A DNA stretch of 64,000 nucleotides from Flavivirga eckloniae (GCF_002886045.1 NZ_CP025791.1:1572001-1636000), one strand, 5' to 3'; shown: positions 24,744 to 34,302, counted from the first letter of the stretch. A program made the numbers and translations. The notes: a model not told the origin generated them from the sequence alone.

Positions 24744-25613
24744 CTATTTAAATCGAACAAATTTAGAACTGCCGAATGTATAATTTGAAACAGGAATCCT
24801 AACACCCTTTTTAAGTTGATACCATGGCGAAATATTCGAATGCTCTAAATTCTTAACTAAATGAACGCTTTGAGCCGGTGTATTTCCTTGAAATAACAAA
24901 TACAATTTTTCTCCTTTACTATTTTCAACTTCATCGCAAATCATAACAATATGGCCGGGAGAACCTCCTTTAATTAACATATCCCCAATTTTAAGGGCCT
25001 TAGCATTTTCTATTTTAGGTAATTCATTGTACAACGAAAGCGTTCCAGAATACATATAGATTAAATTTAAGTACTTATAAAAGTTTTCTTTTGAGTGATT
25101 TTCTGAAGCCGTTTTTAGAAAGGTTACTTGGTTCCCTTTTATTTTTGGTCTGTAACCTTCTGCATATTTTTTCCAGGAACAATAGTGTCCGCTAGTAAAA
25201 TTAAATCCAATATCATCTTTTCTGTTATTATCCCACAGGTATTCACTTCTAACCCTAATTAATGCATCGGCGCATTGTTGCAAACCATTCTTTGGTACCG
25301 GTATATCCAATACCCCAATATGCCCCAGTTGCCAATAATACTCGGAGTCGTCGTAATTAATTATTTTAGTTCCAAATGCTTTTAGTTTATAATTGCGTAA
25401 ATAATCTTGAAAAGATCCTTTCGCGTAATCGACACGCTTATAACCTTTAGGAACATTAACTCTGGATTTAATAGTAAGGCTATCCTTATTTAATAAGTTT
25501 AAGGGTTCTAAAGCAGCAGTCAAACTTTTAGCTGTGTTTTTTACTGGTTTTATTTGAAACATCATAAAACCAGCAATTGTTAGAATTAAAGTTAAAATGA
25601 GAAATTTTCGCAT
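24744..25613 (-). CDS. DUF4846 domain protein, membrane-anchored
   Basis: A 289-residue protein with an N-terminal anchor (FLILTLILTIAGFMMFQI). The rest fits DUF4846: VPKGYKRVDYAKGSFQDYLR, WQLGHIGVLDIPV, QCADALIRVRSEYLW, FNFTSGHYCSWKKYAEG, and the later GDMLIKGGSPGHIVMICDE, which recalls a papain/CHAP-type His region together with the earlier Cys of HYCSW. It might be a peptidase-like fold, but catalysis is not shown. Single gene. Confidence 0.85.
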   Translation of the reverse strand: MRKFLILTLILTIAGFMMFQIKPVKNTAKSLTAALEPLNLLNKDSLTIKSRVNVPKGYKRVDYAKGSFQDYLRNYKLKAFGTKIINYDDSEYYWQLGHIGVLDIPVPKNGLQQCADALIRVRSEYLWDNNRKDDIGFNFTSGHYCSWKKYAEGYRPKIKGNQVTFLKTASENHSKENFYKYLNLIYMYSGTLSLYNELPKIENAKALKIGDMLIKGGSPGHIVMICDEVENSKGEKLYLLFQGNTPAQSVHLVKNLEHSNISPWYQLKKGVRIPVSNYTFGSSKFVRFK

Positions 25614-26138
25614 AATCGTTTAACGTCAAGGTTGCAATAATTAGTACATTAACTCAACATTTTCTAAAAAACACCTTAAAAAAACGTGAGTTCGACGTAA
25701 CCATAATGTTATTATACTGAATGCCAGTGATGTAATTCAAGTGTCGGGTTGAGCCTTTCGACTCCGCTCAAGACAGGCTAAAGTCGAAACCTATTTAAAA
25801 TTATAGGTTTTAATGACCTTTCGACTTTAGTTTATGCTGAGCATAGCCGAAGTACTCAAGGTGACAAGTAACATTTTTAGTGTATTTATCGTTAAAATTA
25901 GACTGCTTTTAAATCGAACTCACCTTAAAAAAAGGATTATTCTTTCGCTTACTTTATTGCTTTTAAACAAAACTCTGCTATTAGTAAAACTTTAAAATAG
26001 TTAAACAATAAATAAAATTATGTAACTTTATAACTAAGCATTAGAAGTGTTTTCGCTGATGGCTTGCTTGAAGTCAAAAAAGTTATTTGTGAAACCTACA
26101 TTCTTCTTATCCGTTAATTCATTATAAAAACGCAGCGT
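25614..26138. other. Intergenic region with repeat copy B
   Basis: 525 bases without a gene. Apart from the repeat at 25741-25870 it is AT-rich and featureless. It separates divergently read genes, so it should hold the promoters for DUF4846 (minus) and the Cys-rich protein (plus); no perfect -7 box was seen. Confidence 0.55.
25741..25870. repeat. Intergenic repeat element, copy B
   Basis: Large imperfect hairpin: gctaaagtcga ... tcgactttag arms around an inner perfect pair aaacctat / ataggttt. The 39 bases at 25821-25859 are identical, inverted, to 705-743. Non-coding. Confidence 0.75.
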
Positions 26139-26600
26139 ATGGAAACTTCAAAACGTTTAGAACAAGCCTTAAAAAAACTATACACAGCATTTCATAATAA
26201 TGAATTGAATCCCGAGTGCTGTAAGCAATGTGCTGTTGGTAATATTTTAGATAATACCGATAGTTGGAAGCACCTTTCGGAATATCATGGGGCATTAAAA
26301 CTAAACTATGTTGGAAAAGTACATCAAAGCTTTGGTCGGAAATTTAATGGTTATTCTCCTTTAGAATTACTACAAATTGAAGCTGTTTTTTTAAAAGCCT
26401 GTGGTTATGAACTTCCATTACATCATAAAAACAAAAAACCTAAAAACCCTACGAATAAAGATATTCTGTTTAGCGGTCTTAGCGAAACAGTTAGGTTTTT
26501 GTGTGATTTAGATGGTATTCCTAATGTTATGGCTTACACAAAACTGTTTGAGTTTGAAGAAAATGAAAAGCCAAAATATGAGTTTAGTGTTACCGATTAA
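26139..26600 (+). CDS. Conserved Cys-containing small protein next to nqrF
   Basis: A 153-residue soluble protein. Near the N-terminus it has a cysteine cluster, NPECCKQCAVGNILD (about 25-39), and a helical remainder (YTKLFEFEE at the end). I recall similar flavobacterial proteins carrying the label 'Na+-translocating NADH-quinone reductase subunit F', apparently only because they lie beside nqrF. No ferredoxin, FAD or NADH domain is visible here, so that name should not be copied. The three cysteines could bind a metal. It is convergent with nqrF across a shared terminator. Confidence 0.78.
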   Translation: METSKRLEQALKKLYTAFHNNELNPECCKQCAVGNILDNTDSWKHLSEYHGALKLNYVGKVHQSFGRKFNGYSPLELLQIEAVFLKACGYELPLHHKNKKPKNPTNKDILFSGLSETVRFLCDLDGIPNVMAYTKLFEFEENEKPKYEFSVTD

Positions 26601-26624
26601 AAACCTTAATACATATACTTTAAA

Positions 26625-26655
26625 CAAAAAACCCAACATTAAAATGTTGGGTTTT
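26625..26655. terminator. Bidirectional terminator ending the nqr operon
   Basis: Perfect 12-bp hairpin (aaacccaacatt / aatgttgggttt) with A and T runs, between the convergent Cys-rich gene and nqrF. Confidence 0.9.
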
Positions 26656-26677
26656 GCGTATGTATTTTAAAAGACTT

Positions 26678-27985
26678 TTATCCACCAAAGTCATCAAATC
26701 TAATATGTTCATCTGGGATACCAAAATCTTCTCCCATTTTTTGAACCGCCTTATTCATTAATGGTGGTCCACAGAAATATAATTCGATATCTTCAGGAGC
26801 TTCATGCTTGCTTAAATAATTATCTATTACACAATTATGTATAAAGCCTACAAAACCATCTCCTGGTGCATCTATATCTTCTTTTACTTTCCAGTTATCT
26901 TCTTCTAATGGCTCAGATAAAGCTAAGAAGAATTTAAAATTAGGAAATTCCTTTTCTAAAGCGTAAAAATGCTCTAAGTAAAACAACTCACGCTTAGATC
27001 GACCTCCATACCAGTAAGTCACTTTTCTTCCTGTTCTTAATGTTTTAAATAAGTGGTATAAGTGCGAACGCATTGGTGCCATACCTGCACCACCTCCTAC
27101 GTAAAGCATTTCACTTTCAGACTCATTAATAAAGAACTCACCGTAAGGTCCCGAGATTATTACTTTATCTCCTGGCTTTTGAGCGAATATATAAGATGAC
27201 GCAACCCCTGGGTTAACATCCATCCATCCGTTTTTAGCGCGATCCCATGGTGGCGTAGCAATACGTACATTTAACATGATCTCACGTCCTTCAGCTGGAA
27301 AAGAAGCCATAGAATAAGCTCTTTCAACTGTTTCTGTATTTTTCATTACTAATGGCCAAAGATTGAATTTATCCCATTCATCTTTAAACTTATCTGGAGT
27401 CTCATGCTCTTCAGGGTGTGCCGTAATATCGATATCGGAATATTTAATTTCACATTCTGGTATTTCAATTTGAATATACCCTCCTGCTTTATATCCCATA
27501 TCTTCTGGAATCTCAACAACAAACTCTTTAATAAAAGAGGCTACGTTATAGTTACGTACTACAGTTGCTTCCCATTTTTTAATACCAAACACTTCTTCCG
27601 GAATGGTAATATTCATATCCTGCTTAACTTTAACCTGACAGGCTAAACGCGCACCATGTTGTAATTCTTTACGAGTAAAATGTGGTGTTTCAGTAGGAAG
27701 TGCTTCTCCTCCTCCTTCTAAAACATGGCATTCACATTGAATGCATGTTCCACCACCACCACATGCAGATGGTAAAAATATTTTTTCATTACCTAAAGTC
27801 GTTAATAAGCTATCTCCTGAGGCAACTTCAACTTCTCTTTCTCCATTTATGGTAATTTTTACCGGACCAGATGGTGATAATTTTTGTTTTACAAATAATA
27901 GTAACCCGACTAAAGCTAGTGTTAATACCAAAAAAGCCGCTACAGTTGCTAAAATTGTTCCTAATGTACTTGCTGCTAATATCAT
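26678..27985 (-). CDS. nqrF: Na+-translocating NADH:quinone reductase subunit F
   Basis: A 435-residue subunit, the NADH-oxidising entry point of Na+-NQR. Order: one N-terminal membrane helix (TILATVAAFLVLTLALVGLLL), a 2Fe-2S ferredoxin domain with CGGGGTCIQC (about 74-83) and the fourth Cys in RLACQVK, an FAD domain with the RxYS-type motif ERAYSMASFP, and an NADH domain with YVGGGAGMAPMRSHL and the C-terminal ELYFCGPPLMNKAV. It is last in the nqrABCDEF operon, one base after nqrE. Complete. Confidence 0.97.
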   Translation of the reverse strand: MILAASTLGTILATVAAFLVLTLALVGLLLFVKQKLSPSGPVKITINGEREVEVASGDSLLTTLGNEKIFLPSACGGGGTCIQCECHVLEGGGEALPTETPHFTRKELQHGARLACQVKVKQDMNITIPEEVFGIKKWEATVVRNYNVASFIKEFVVEIPEDMGYKAGGYIQIEIPECEIKYSDIDITAHPEEHETPDKFKDEWDKFNLWPLVMKNTETVERAYSMASFPAEGREIMLNVRIATPPWDRAKNGWMDVNPGVASSYIFAQKPGDKVIISGPYGEFFINESESEMLYVGGGAGMAPMRSHLYHLFKTLRTGRKVTYWYGGRSKRELFYLEHFYALEKEFPNFKFFLALSEPLEEDNWKVKEDIDAPGDGFVGFIHNCVIDNYLSKHEAPEDIELYFCGPPLMNKAVQKMGEDFGIPDEHIRFDDFGG

Positions 27986-27986
27986 G

Positions 27987-28715
27987 TTATTCTACTACTT
28001 TTATTGTGTTATCAGCGATATCTTTACTAATCTCCTCTTCTTCTGCCTCCTCTTCAATCAATGCTGTTTTTTCTTCTGCTTTAGGTTCTTCATCGCCTCC
28101 AGTTAACATACCTCCAAAACTCATAAATCCGATAGCCATTAAACCTGTAATGATAAAAGTAATTCCTAAACCTCTTAATGCTGGAGGCACATTTGAATAT
28201 CTTATCTTCTCACGAATAGCTGCAATCGCTAAAATAGCTAAGAACCATCCAATACCAGAGCCCAATCCGTAAACCGTAGCCAAACCAATAGTTGGAATCT
28301 CACGAGATTGCATAAATAACGAACCTCCTAAAATGGCACAGTTTACAGCAATAAGCGGTAAAAATATACCTAATGAGTTATATAACGATGGCGAGAACTT
28401 CTCTACTACAATTTCTACTAATTGTACCATGGTTGCAATAGTTGCAATAAACATAATGAAGGATAAGAAACTTAAATCGTAAGATGCATATTCTTCTCCT
28501 AACCATTTTGCTAAAGCTCCTGGCTGCAATATGTACTGATCTAATAACCAGTTTAACGGCACAGTTACTAATAGTACGAATATAACCGCAGCTCCAAGTC
28601 CAACCGCCGTACTTACTTTTTTAGATACTGCCAGGTAAGAACACATTCCAAGGAATGTAGCAAATACCATGTTATCTATAAATATTGATTTGAAAAATAA
28701 TTCTATATATTCCAT
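27987..28715 (-). CDS. nqrE: Na+-translocating NADH:quinone reductase subunit E, with acidic C-terminal extension
   Basis: A 242-residue integral membrane subunit with six helices; together with NqrD it binds an intramembrane iron-sulfur cofactor. The Cys of [17 protein letters not shown] and that of VNCAILGG are conserved. The canonical protein is about 200 residues. Here about 40 extra C-terminal residues, rich in Glu/Asp (EEEAEEEE), follow the last helix and would face the cytosol. The stop is one base from nqrF. Preceded by an unusual repeat-bearing spacer. Confidence 0.96.
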   Translation of the reverse strand: MEYIELFFKSIFIDNMVFATFLGMCSYLAVSKKVSTAVGLGAAVIFVLLVTVPLNWLLDQYILQPGALAKWLGEEYASYDLSFLSFIMFIATIATMVQLVEIVVEKFSPSLYNSLGIFLPLIAVNCAILGGSLFMQSREIPTIGLATVYGLGSGIGWFLAILAIAAIREKIRYSNVPPALRGLGITFIITGLMAIGFMSFGGMLTGGDEEPKAEEKTALIEEEAEEEEISKDIADNTIKVVE

Positions 28716-28730
28716 TTTTTCTAGTATTCA

Positions 28731-28800
28731 GTGTTCAGTATTCAGTGCCCAGTGTTCAGTCTTTCAGTACTGCTAACTGCGACTGTTTACTGCCTACTAA
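28731..28800. repeat. Tandem 'attcagtgttcagt'-type repeat inside the nqr operon
   Basis: The 87-nt spacer between nqrD and nqrE carries 4-5 degenerate copies of a 7-8-nt word (ttcagt / ttcagtg), followed by inverted 'actg' words (actgct, aactgcg, actgttta, actgcct). It can fold back on itself. The other nqr junctions are 1-4 nt, so this spacer is an insertion into the operon. Confidence 0.8.
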
Positions 28801-28802
28801 TT

Positions 28803-29447
28803 TTAGTCTTCAATTAATGCCTTGTTTCTAGTACGTTGTACCCAGATTATAATTCCCACTACAATTAAAGCCATTGGCGCTAATAACATAAATCCGTTAT
28901 TCTCGTAACCAATTGCATATAATCCCGTTTTATTAATAGGGTCTCCTAAAACTTTAAATCCTAATAAAGTTCCAGAACCTAGTAATTCTCTAAAAAATCC
29001 AACGATGATTAGGATAATACCATAACCAAGTGCGTTACCAACACCATCAAGGAACGATTTCCATGGGCCGTTACCTAAAGCAAAAGCTTCAAAACGTCCC
29101 ATAATAATACAGTTAGTAATAATCAATCCAATAAAAGCCCCTAACTCTTTACTCAACTGGTATGAGAATGCTTTTAAAACTTGATCTACAATAATTACTA
29201 AAGAAGCTACTACTGTTAACTGTACAATAATTCTAATCTTAGATGGGATAATATTTCTTATCAAGGAAATAACCACGTTACCAAGACCTAATACGAATAT
29301 TACCGAAATGGTCATTACGATAGATGCCTTTAACTGAGCCGTAATCGCTAGGGCCGAACATATACCAAGTACCTGAATAGTAATTGGGTTATCATCTGCT
29401 AAAGGATCTAATATTAACTTTCTGTCTTTTTTTGATAATAGTCCCAT
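28803..29447 (-). CDS. nqrD: Na+-translocating NADH:quinone reductase subunit D
   Basis: A 214-residue membrane subunit with six helices, homologous to NqrE and RnfA/E. Characteristic are NPITIQVLGICSALAIT with the cofactor Cys near residue 30, ITNCIIMGR with the second Cys, and the GIILIIVGFFREL region. It pairs with NqrE in the Na+-pumping core. It starts 3 nt after nqrC stops and is separated from nqrE by the repeat spacer. Confidence 0.96.
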   Translation of the reverse strand: MGLLSKKDRKLILDPLADDNPITIQVLGICSALAITAQLKASIVMTISVIFVLGLGNVVISLIRNIIPSKIRIIVQLTVVASLVIIVDQVLKAFSYQLSKELGAFIGLIITNCIIMGRFEAFALGNGPWKSFLDGVGNALGYGIILIIVGFFRELLGSGTLLGFKVLGDPINKTGLYAIGYENNGFMLLAPMALIVVGIIIWVQRTRNKALIED

Positions 29448-29450
29448 AGG

Positions 29451-30200
29451 TTAGTTTTTTAAAGTTTTAAAATAAGGCACGTATAATTTCAATTCAGATT
29501 TAATCATAGCTGCAACACCGTCGCCAGTAATAGTAGCTCCGGCAATAGCATCAACCTCATTATCTGTTTTATCTTTATTTAATGGATCTCCATTACTTTT
29601 AGAAATAGCGATTCCGGCAAAATTACCCGAAGCATCTAAAAGATGTTCTCCAATAAAGTCGTCCATAAAGTAACGCTCTTTAATATTGGCCCCAAGACCA
29701 GCGGTTTCACCTTTATGATCGAAGTATGCTCCTTGTACCACCATTTTTTCATTCATCGCAACATACCCCCAAACGGCATCCCAAAGTCCCTTACCTCTAA
29801 TTGGTGCTACATAATATGTTTTACCATCTTTCTCTCCAACAAATAAAGGCAAACGTCTTTCTTTTCCTTCTTTAGCTTGAGCTTGCTCTTTCTTTACATC
29901 GATTAAGTAAGCTTGGGCATCCTCTTCAACATTAGTTTTATTTGTTATTACCAATTGCTTCGTAATGTACTTTTTAAACTCTGCTCCTACTACCTTATCT
30001 GCAATGAAAATGGCACTACTTTCGTCATTTTCGTTAACTCCCATAGCGTAAAGGATGTTCTGTTGCTTTTCAATACGCTTGTTCTCATCAATAGTTGGTT
30101 TTAACGTTTGAGCAACAAAGGCTAAAAGCGCCCCTACTACAACTACCATTCCGATAGCAAATAGTAATGTATATACGTTAGAATCTGTTTTATTACTCAT
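29451..30200 (-). CDS. nqrC: Na+-translocating NADH:quinone reductase subunit C
   Basis: A 249-residue subunit with one N-terminal helix (TLLFAIGMVVVVGALLAFV) and a periplasmic FMN domain. The ApbE flavinylation motif reads DAIAGATITGDGV near residue 222; the second Thr of ATIT should carry FMN through a phosphoester bond. Length and order (between nqrB and nqrD) are standard. It depends on the apbE gene at 21.9 kb for maturation. Confidence 0.96.
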   Translation of the reverse strand: MSNKTDSNVYTLLFAIGMVVVVGALLAFVAQTLKPTIDENKRIEKQQNILYAMGVNENDESSAIFIADKVVGAEFKKYITKQLVITNKTNVEEDAQAYLIDVKKEQAQAKEGKERRLPLFVGEKDGKTYYVAPIRGKGLWDAVWGYVAMNEKMVVQGAYFDHKGETAGLGANIKERYFMDDFIGEHLLDASGNFAGIAISKSNGDPLNKDKTDNEVDAIAGATITGDGVAAMIKSELKLYVPYFKTLKN

Positions 30201-30203
30201 GAC

Positions 30204-31430
30204 TTAAGCAGTTTTAGCTTTTAAACGTTTCATTCTTTTCTTAACATTTCCTTGTATCACATAGTGATCGATAGTTGGTGCAAATACGTTCATTAGTAAT
30301 ATTGCTAACATGACACCTTCTGGGTAAGCAGGATTAAATACGCGAATCATAATAGATATAAACCCTATTAAAAAACCGTAAACCCACTTTCCTTTATTGG
30401 TTTGAGAAGCTGTAACTGGATCGGTAGCCATAAATACCACACCAAAAGCAAAACCTCCAATTAACAGGTGGTGCCACCATACAGTACTCATTAATCCGTA
30501 AAACTTACTACTTTCTGTAATCACTCCTGCATCTACAATCCAGTTAAAGATGAATCCCATGGCTATGGCTCCTAACACAGAAGACAGCATGATTCTCCAA
30601 CTTCCTATTTTTGCAAAGATTAAGAACAATCCTCCTAATAGGATTAATAAGGTTGATGTTTCTCCTATAGATCCTGGAATAAACCCAAAGAACATATCCA
30701 TAACTTCATAACCAGCTTCATTGCCTTGTGCTAGACTTCCTAATATGGTTTCTCCTGAAATTGCATCAAGCTTAGCACCTGCTGCTATTTCACCTGCTCT
30801 TTCCACAGCACCTTCAACCCATACTTTATCTCCAGACATCCAAGTTGGATATGCAAAGAATAAAAAGGCTCTAATAGTAAGTGCCGGGTTTAGGATATTC
30901 ATTCCTGTTCCTCCAAATACTTCTTTACCAATAACTACACCAAATACAACGGCTACGGCCAGCATCCATAATGGTATATCTATTGGTACAATAAGAGGTA
31001 CTAACATACCTGTTACCAAGTACCCTTCTTCTACTTCGTGTCCTTTTATAATGGCAAATATGAATTCAATTCCTAAACCAACTCCATAAGACACAATAAC
31101 TAATGGTAATATTTTCCAAAAACCAATAAAGAAATTGCTCATCGTCCAAAACTCTGAACTAAAGAAACTTCCGGCTACTGCCTGAACTTCTCCTATTTGT
31201 AAATTATGTTGGTAACCGGCATTAAACATCCCGAATATTAAACATGGTACCATGGCCATAATAACGGTGTTCATGGTACGTTTTAAATCATCGGCTGCTT
31301 TTATATGAGTTCCACCATGAGTGGTCTCGTTAGGTAAGTATAAAAACGTGTGGATAGCTGAAAACGCAGGTAACCACTTTTTGTCTTTGTTCTTTTCCTT
31401 AAAATTATGTAATTTATCTTTTAAACCCAT
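30204..31430 (-). CDS. nqrB: Na+-translocating NADH:quinone reductase subunit B
   Basis: A 408-residue membrane subunit with about ten helices, carrying a covalent FMN and riboflavin and forming the Na+ channel. N-terminal HGGTHIKAADDLKRTM and GLGIEFIFAIIKGHEVEEGYLVTG are family blocks. The expected flavinylation site reads DAISGETILGSL (about 225-236), that is SGET where I recall SGAT in Vibrio; the acceptor Thr is kept. Its first base is the last base of the nqrA stop codon (taatg), implying translational coupling. Confidence 0.96.
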   Translation of the reverse strand: MGLKDKLHNFKEKNKDKKWLPAFSAIHTFLYLPNETTHGGTHIKAADDLKRTMNTVIMAMVPCLIFGMFNAGYQHNLQIGEVQAVAGSFFSSEFWTMSNFFIGFWKILPLVIVSYGVGLGIEFIFAIIKGHEVEEGYLVTGMLVPLIVPIDIPLWMLAVAVVFGVVIGKEVFGGTGMNILNPALTIRAFLFFAYPTWMSGDKVWVEGAVERAGEIAAGAKLDAISGETILGSLAQGNEAGYEVMDMFFGFIPGSIGETSTLLILLGGLFLIFAKIGSWRIMLSSVLGAIAMGFIFNWIVDAGVITESSKFYGLMSTVWWHHLLIGGFAFGVVFMATDPVTASQTNKGKWVYGFLIGFISIMIRVFNPAYPEGVMLAILLMNVFAPTIDHYVIQGNVKKRMKRLKAKTA

Positions 31431-32785
31431 TATCCTATCTCTTTAAGCATTAAGTCTAAACCTTCTCTTATTATTTTTTGATGTGGTTGTTTAGAAACAC
31501 AAACAAATTCTGTTAATGCAAAATCTTCAGGAGCCACTTCATACATTCCCAAGGCTTCCATTTCATCTAGATCTTTATACATACATGCTTTTAAAATCTG
31601 CATAGGATAAATATCTAAAGGAAATACCTCTTCGTAAGTTCCTGTAGTTACAAAAGCACGATGTTCACCATTGGTATTGGTATTTAAATCGTATTCTTTC
31701 TTAGGGTTTAGCCAAGAAAAAGTAAGTGCTCTTGATGTAGATAATTTTTTGAAAATAGGTTTTGTCCATCCAAAAAACTCATAATCATCACCTTCAGGAA
31801 TTATAGAAATCACATTGCTGTAATAATCTAAGAAACCATCTGGCTGTATTTGCTTTCCGCTTAAAACATTTCCAGAAATAATACGATCGTTACTGTCTCT
31901 TGCAACCCCTTTATCGTAAATCATGGTAGCTACTTCGCTTCCTATTTTAGTAACGAAATATCTTGGTTTTTCAACCGAAGAGCCTACCATAGCAACAACA
32001 CGCTCGGCATTGAACTTTCCTGTTAATAGTAATTCACCTATAATAACTAAATCCTGAGGGGTAACCGTCCAAACAAATTCGCCCTTACTGATAGGATCTA
32101 TTTTGTTTATATGGGTTCCAACATTCCCCGATGGATGAGGACCGGAAACCTTGTGTAATGTTACGCCAGTTAAGCCTTCTAATGGAGAAATTCCATTTTC
32201 GCCAACAGATACATGCACTTTGCCTTCGATTAGTTTACTTAAGGCTGTTACTGCTGCTTGTAGTTCAGATTCTTTTCCTTTTAAAGTAAAATCCAAATCG
32301 GCTGCCAATGGCGCACTTGCATAACCAGAGATAAAAATAGCCTTAGGAGCCTTATCTGGATTTGCAATAACATCGTATGGACGCTGTTTTATAAACGGCC
32401 AACAACCTGATGCTAATAAATGTGATTTAACAGCATCGGGATTTGCAGCATTTAAATCAAACTTACCATTATCTTGATAGGTCTGCTCTTTATCTGCTTG
32501 GATTTTAATTGCTAGAATTTTGCGTTTTTCACCACGAGCAATTTCTATAACTTCGCCAGAAACTGGAGAAGCAAACTTTACAGCTTCGTTAGACTTATCG
32601 TAAAATACAGCTTCACCTGCTTTTACTTTAGTACCAACTTTAGAAATTAATTTAGGTATAACGCCGTGGAAATCTTCAGGTCTCAAAGTATAAAAGTTGC
32701 TTAAAATTGCCTTTTCAGAGGTTTTTTCAGCTTCACCTTTAAGTTTAATGTCTAGACCTTTTTTAATGCGAATGTCGTTTGACAT
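31430..32785 (-). CDS. nqrA: Na+-translocating NADH:quinone reductase subunit A
   Basis: A 451-residue cytosolic subunit, first gene of the operon. It begins with the typical KKGLDIKLKGEAEK and has the PKLISKVGTKVKAGEAVFYDK biotinyl-lipoyl-like fold at the N-terminus, then SGPHPSGNVGTHINKIDP. NqrA contacts ubiquinone/menaquinone and NqrB. Complete. A clear -7 box lies 38 nt upstream on the minus strand. Confidence 0.96.
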   Translation of the reverse strand: MSNDIRIKKGLDIKLKGEAEKTSEKAILSNFYTLRPEDFHGVIPKLISKVGTKVKAGEAVFYDKSNEAVKFASPVSGEVIEIARGEKRKILAIKIQADKEQTYQDNGKFDLNAANPDAVKSHLLASGCWPFIKQRPYDVIANPDKAPKAIFISGYASAPLAADLDFTLKGKESELQAAVTALSKLIEGKVHVSVGENGISPLEGLTGVTLHKVSGPHPSGNVGTHINKIDPISKGEFVWTVTPQDLVIIGELLLTGKFNAERVVAMVGSSVEKPRYFVTKIGSEVATMIYDKGVARDSNDRIISGNVLSGKQIQPDGFLDYYSNVISIIPEGDDYEFFGWTKPIFKKLSTSRALTFSWLNPKKEYDLNTNTNGEHRAFVTTGTYEEVFPLDIYPMQILKACMYKDLDEMEALGMYEVAPEDFALTEFVCVSKQPHQKIIREGLDLMLKEIG

Positions 32786-32822
32786 ATTTTTTTTATTGAA
32801 ATTAGTTGTCTAAAAATCGGTG

Positions 32823-32830
32823 CAAAAGTA
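32823..32830 (-). promoter_or_regulatory. -7 promoter box (TACTTTTG) of the nqr operon
   Basis: Perfect TAnnTTTG on the minus strand, 38 nt before the nqrA ATG. Confidence 0.55.
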
Positions 32831-32940
32831 CAAATTTTAAATACAGTTATCATAATAAATCGAATAGAAATTTACCGCCTTTCGACGAAGTTTAATCTTA
32901 GGCATAAAAATTGTTTTATATTTACAAAAATTGTCTTACA

Positions 32941-34194
32941 ATGTCAGTAAAATCACCCTTATTTTTAACCCTACTTTTATGCTTTAATTTGATGTTTGGT
33001 CAAGTGGAAGAAGTTAACCCACCCGATTATATTAAAACCATCAATTTTAAAGGCAATACACCAGAAACCCAACTGCCAATTTTAAGACTTGGCGAATATG
33101 TAGTTTTAGAATTTGACGCCTTAAATGGCGATGAAGAAGATTACTACTACAAGGTCGAACATTTTAATCATGACTGGACACCTTCTATTCTGGTGAAATC
33201 TGAATACATGGACGGTTTTGACAACCAACGTATTAGAAATTACGAAAACTCGTTCAATACCTATCAGATTTATTCCCACTACAGACTCACCATTCCTAAT
33301 GCTCAAACCAGACGCTTAAAAATATCGGGAAATTATATGCTTTCTATTTATAATAGTTACGACGAATTGGTTTTTTCAAGAAAATTCATGATTTATGAAA
33401 ACACAGCCAATGTTGGTGTTAGCGTTAAGCGGTCTCGTGACATAGAATTTATTGAGGAAAAACAACGTATCGCGATTATTATTGATTCCAAAACCATGCA
33501 ATTCAATAATCCCTCACGAAATGTAAAGGCTGTTATAGTGCAAAACAACAACTTAAAAACTGCCATCTATAATATAAAACCACAATTCACCATTGGTAAT
33601 CAATTAATTTATAAATATGATACAGAAACCAGCTTTTGGGGTGGTAATGAATATTTATTTTTCGAAAACAAAGATGTTCGGGCTTCCAACACAGGCATAC
33701 AAAGTATAGACTTACAAGATTTATATCACAATTATTTATTTACAAATTTTGAGAGAGCTACAAGACCGTACACCTACAACCCAGATATTAATGGTAATTA
33801 CGTTATTTTAAATATGGATGCAGAAAACCCAAGCATTGAAGCAGATTATGTTTGGATGCATTTCTCTTTACTACCACCAACAGAAGATTTAAAAAATAGA
33901 GATATTCATGTTTACGGGAACTTTAACAATTATACTATTGACGAAAGCACTAAAATGACTTTTGATGAATCTCGTAACATTTACACCAATTCCATGTTAC
34001 TAAAACAAGGTTTTTACAACTATAAGTATATTGTTGCTGATGGTAACAAGGGCATTGACGAAGGTTTTATTAGTGGTAACTTCTACCAAACAGAAAACAA
34101 TTATAAAGTTATTGTGTATTATAGAGATTTAGGTGCACGATACGATAAAATTATTGGTCTTGGAGAAGGAAGTTCGATTAATATTTCGAATTAA
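32941..34194 (+). CDS. Type IX secretion system plug protein (DUF5103)
   Basis: A 417-residue exported protein. ATG at 32941 opens directly on a signal peptide (SPLFLTLLLCFNLMFGQ). The N-terminal beta domain has YIKTINFKGNTPETQLPIL and FEFD-like YVVLEFDALNGDEEDYYYKVEHFNHDW. The C-terminal domain is E-set/CBM48-like (DIHVYGNFNNYTID ... KQGFYNYKYIV). This architecture is DUF5103, which was identified as the periplasmic Plug that closes the SprA translocon of T9SS. The large T9SS client at 53.2-58.1 kb fits an active system. Monocistronic. Confidence 0.85.
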   Translation: MSVKSPLFLTLLLCFNLMFGQVEEVNPPDYIKTINFKGNTPETQLPILRLGEYVVLEFDALNGDEEDYYYKVEHFNHDWTPSILVKSEYMDGFDNQRIRNYENSFNTYQIYSHYRLTIPNAQTRRLKISGNYMLSIYNSYDELVFSRKFMIYENTANVGVSVKRSRDIEFIEEKQRIAIIIDSKTMQFNNPSRNVKAVIVQNNNLKTAIYNIKPQFTIGNQLIYKYDTETSFWGGNEYLFFENKDVRASNTGIQSIDLQDLYHNYLFTNFERATRPYTYNPDINGNYVILNMDAENPSIEADYVWMHFSLLPPTEDLKNRDIHVYGNFNNYTIDESTKMTFDESRNIYTNSMLLKQGFYNYKYIVADGNKGIDEGFISGNFYQTENNYKVIVYYRDLGARYDKIIGLGEGSSINISN

Positions 34195-34302
34195 ATGTGC
34201 TTTTTATCTGTTTTTTTAACCAAAGACACTAAAAATTACAACTAACCACTTAATATTTATTATTTTAGCACCCAGCAAACACTTTGCACAAGTAAGTATT
34301 GT

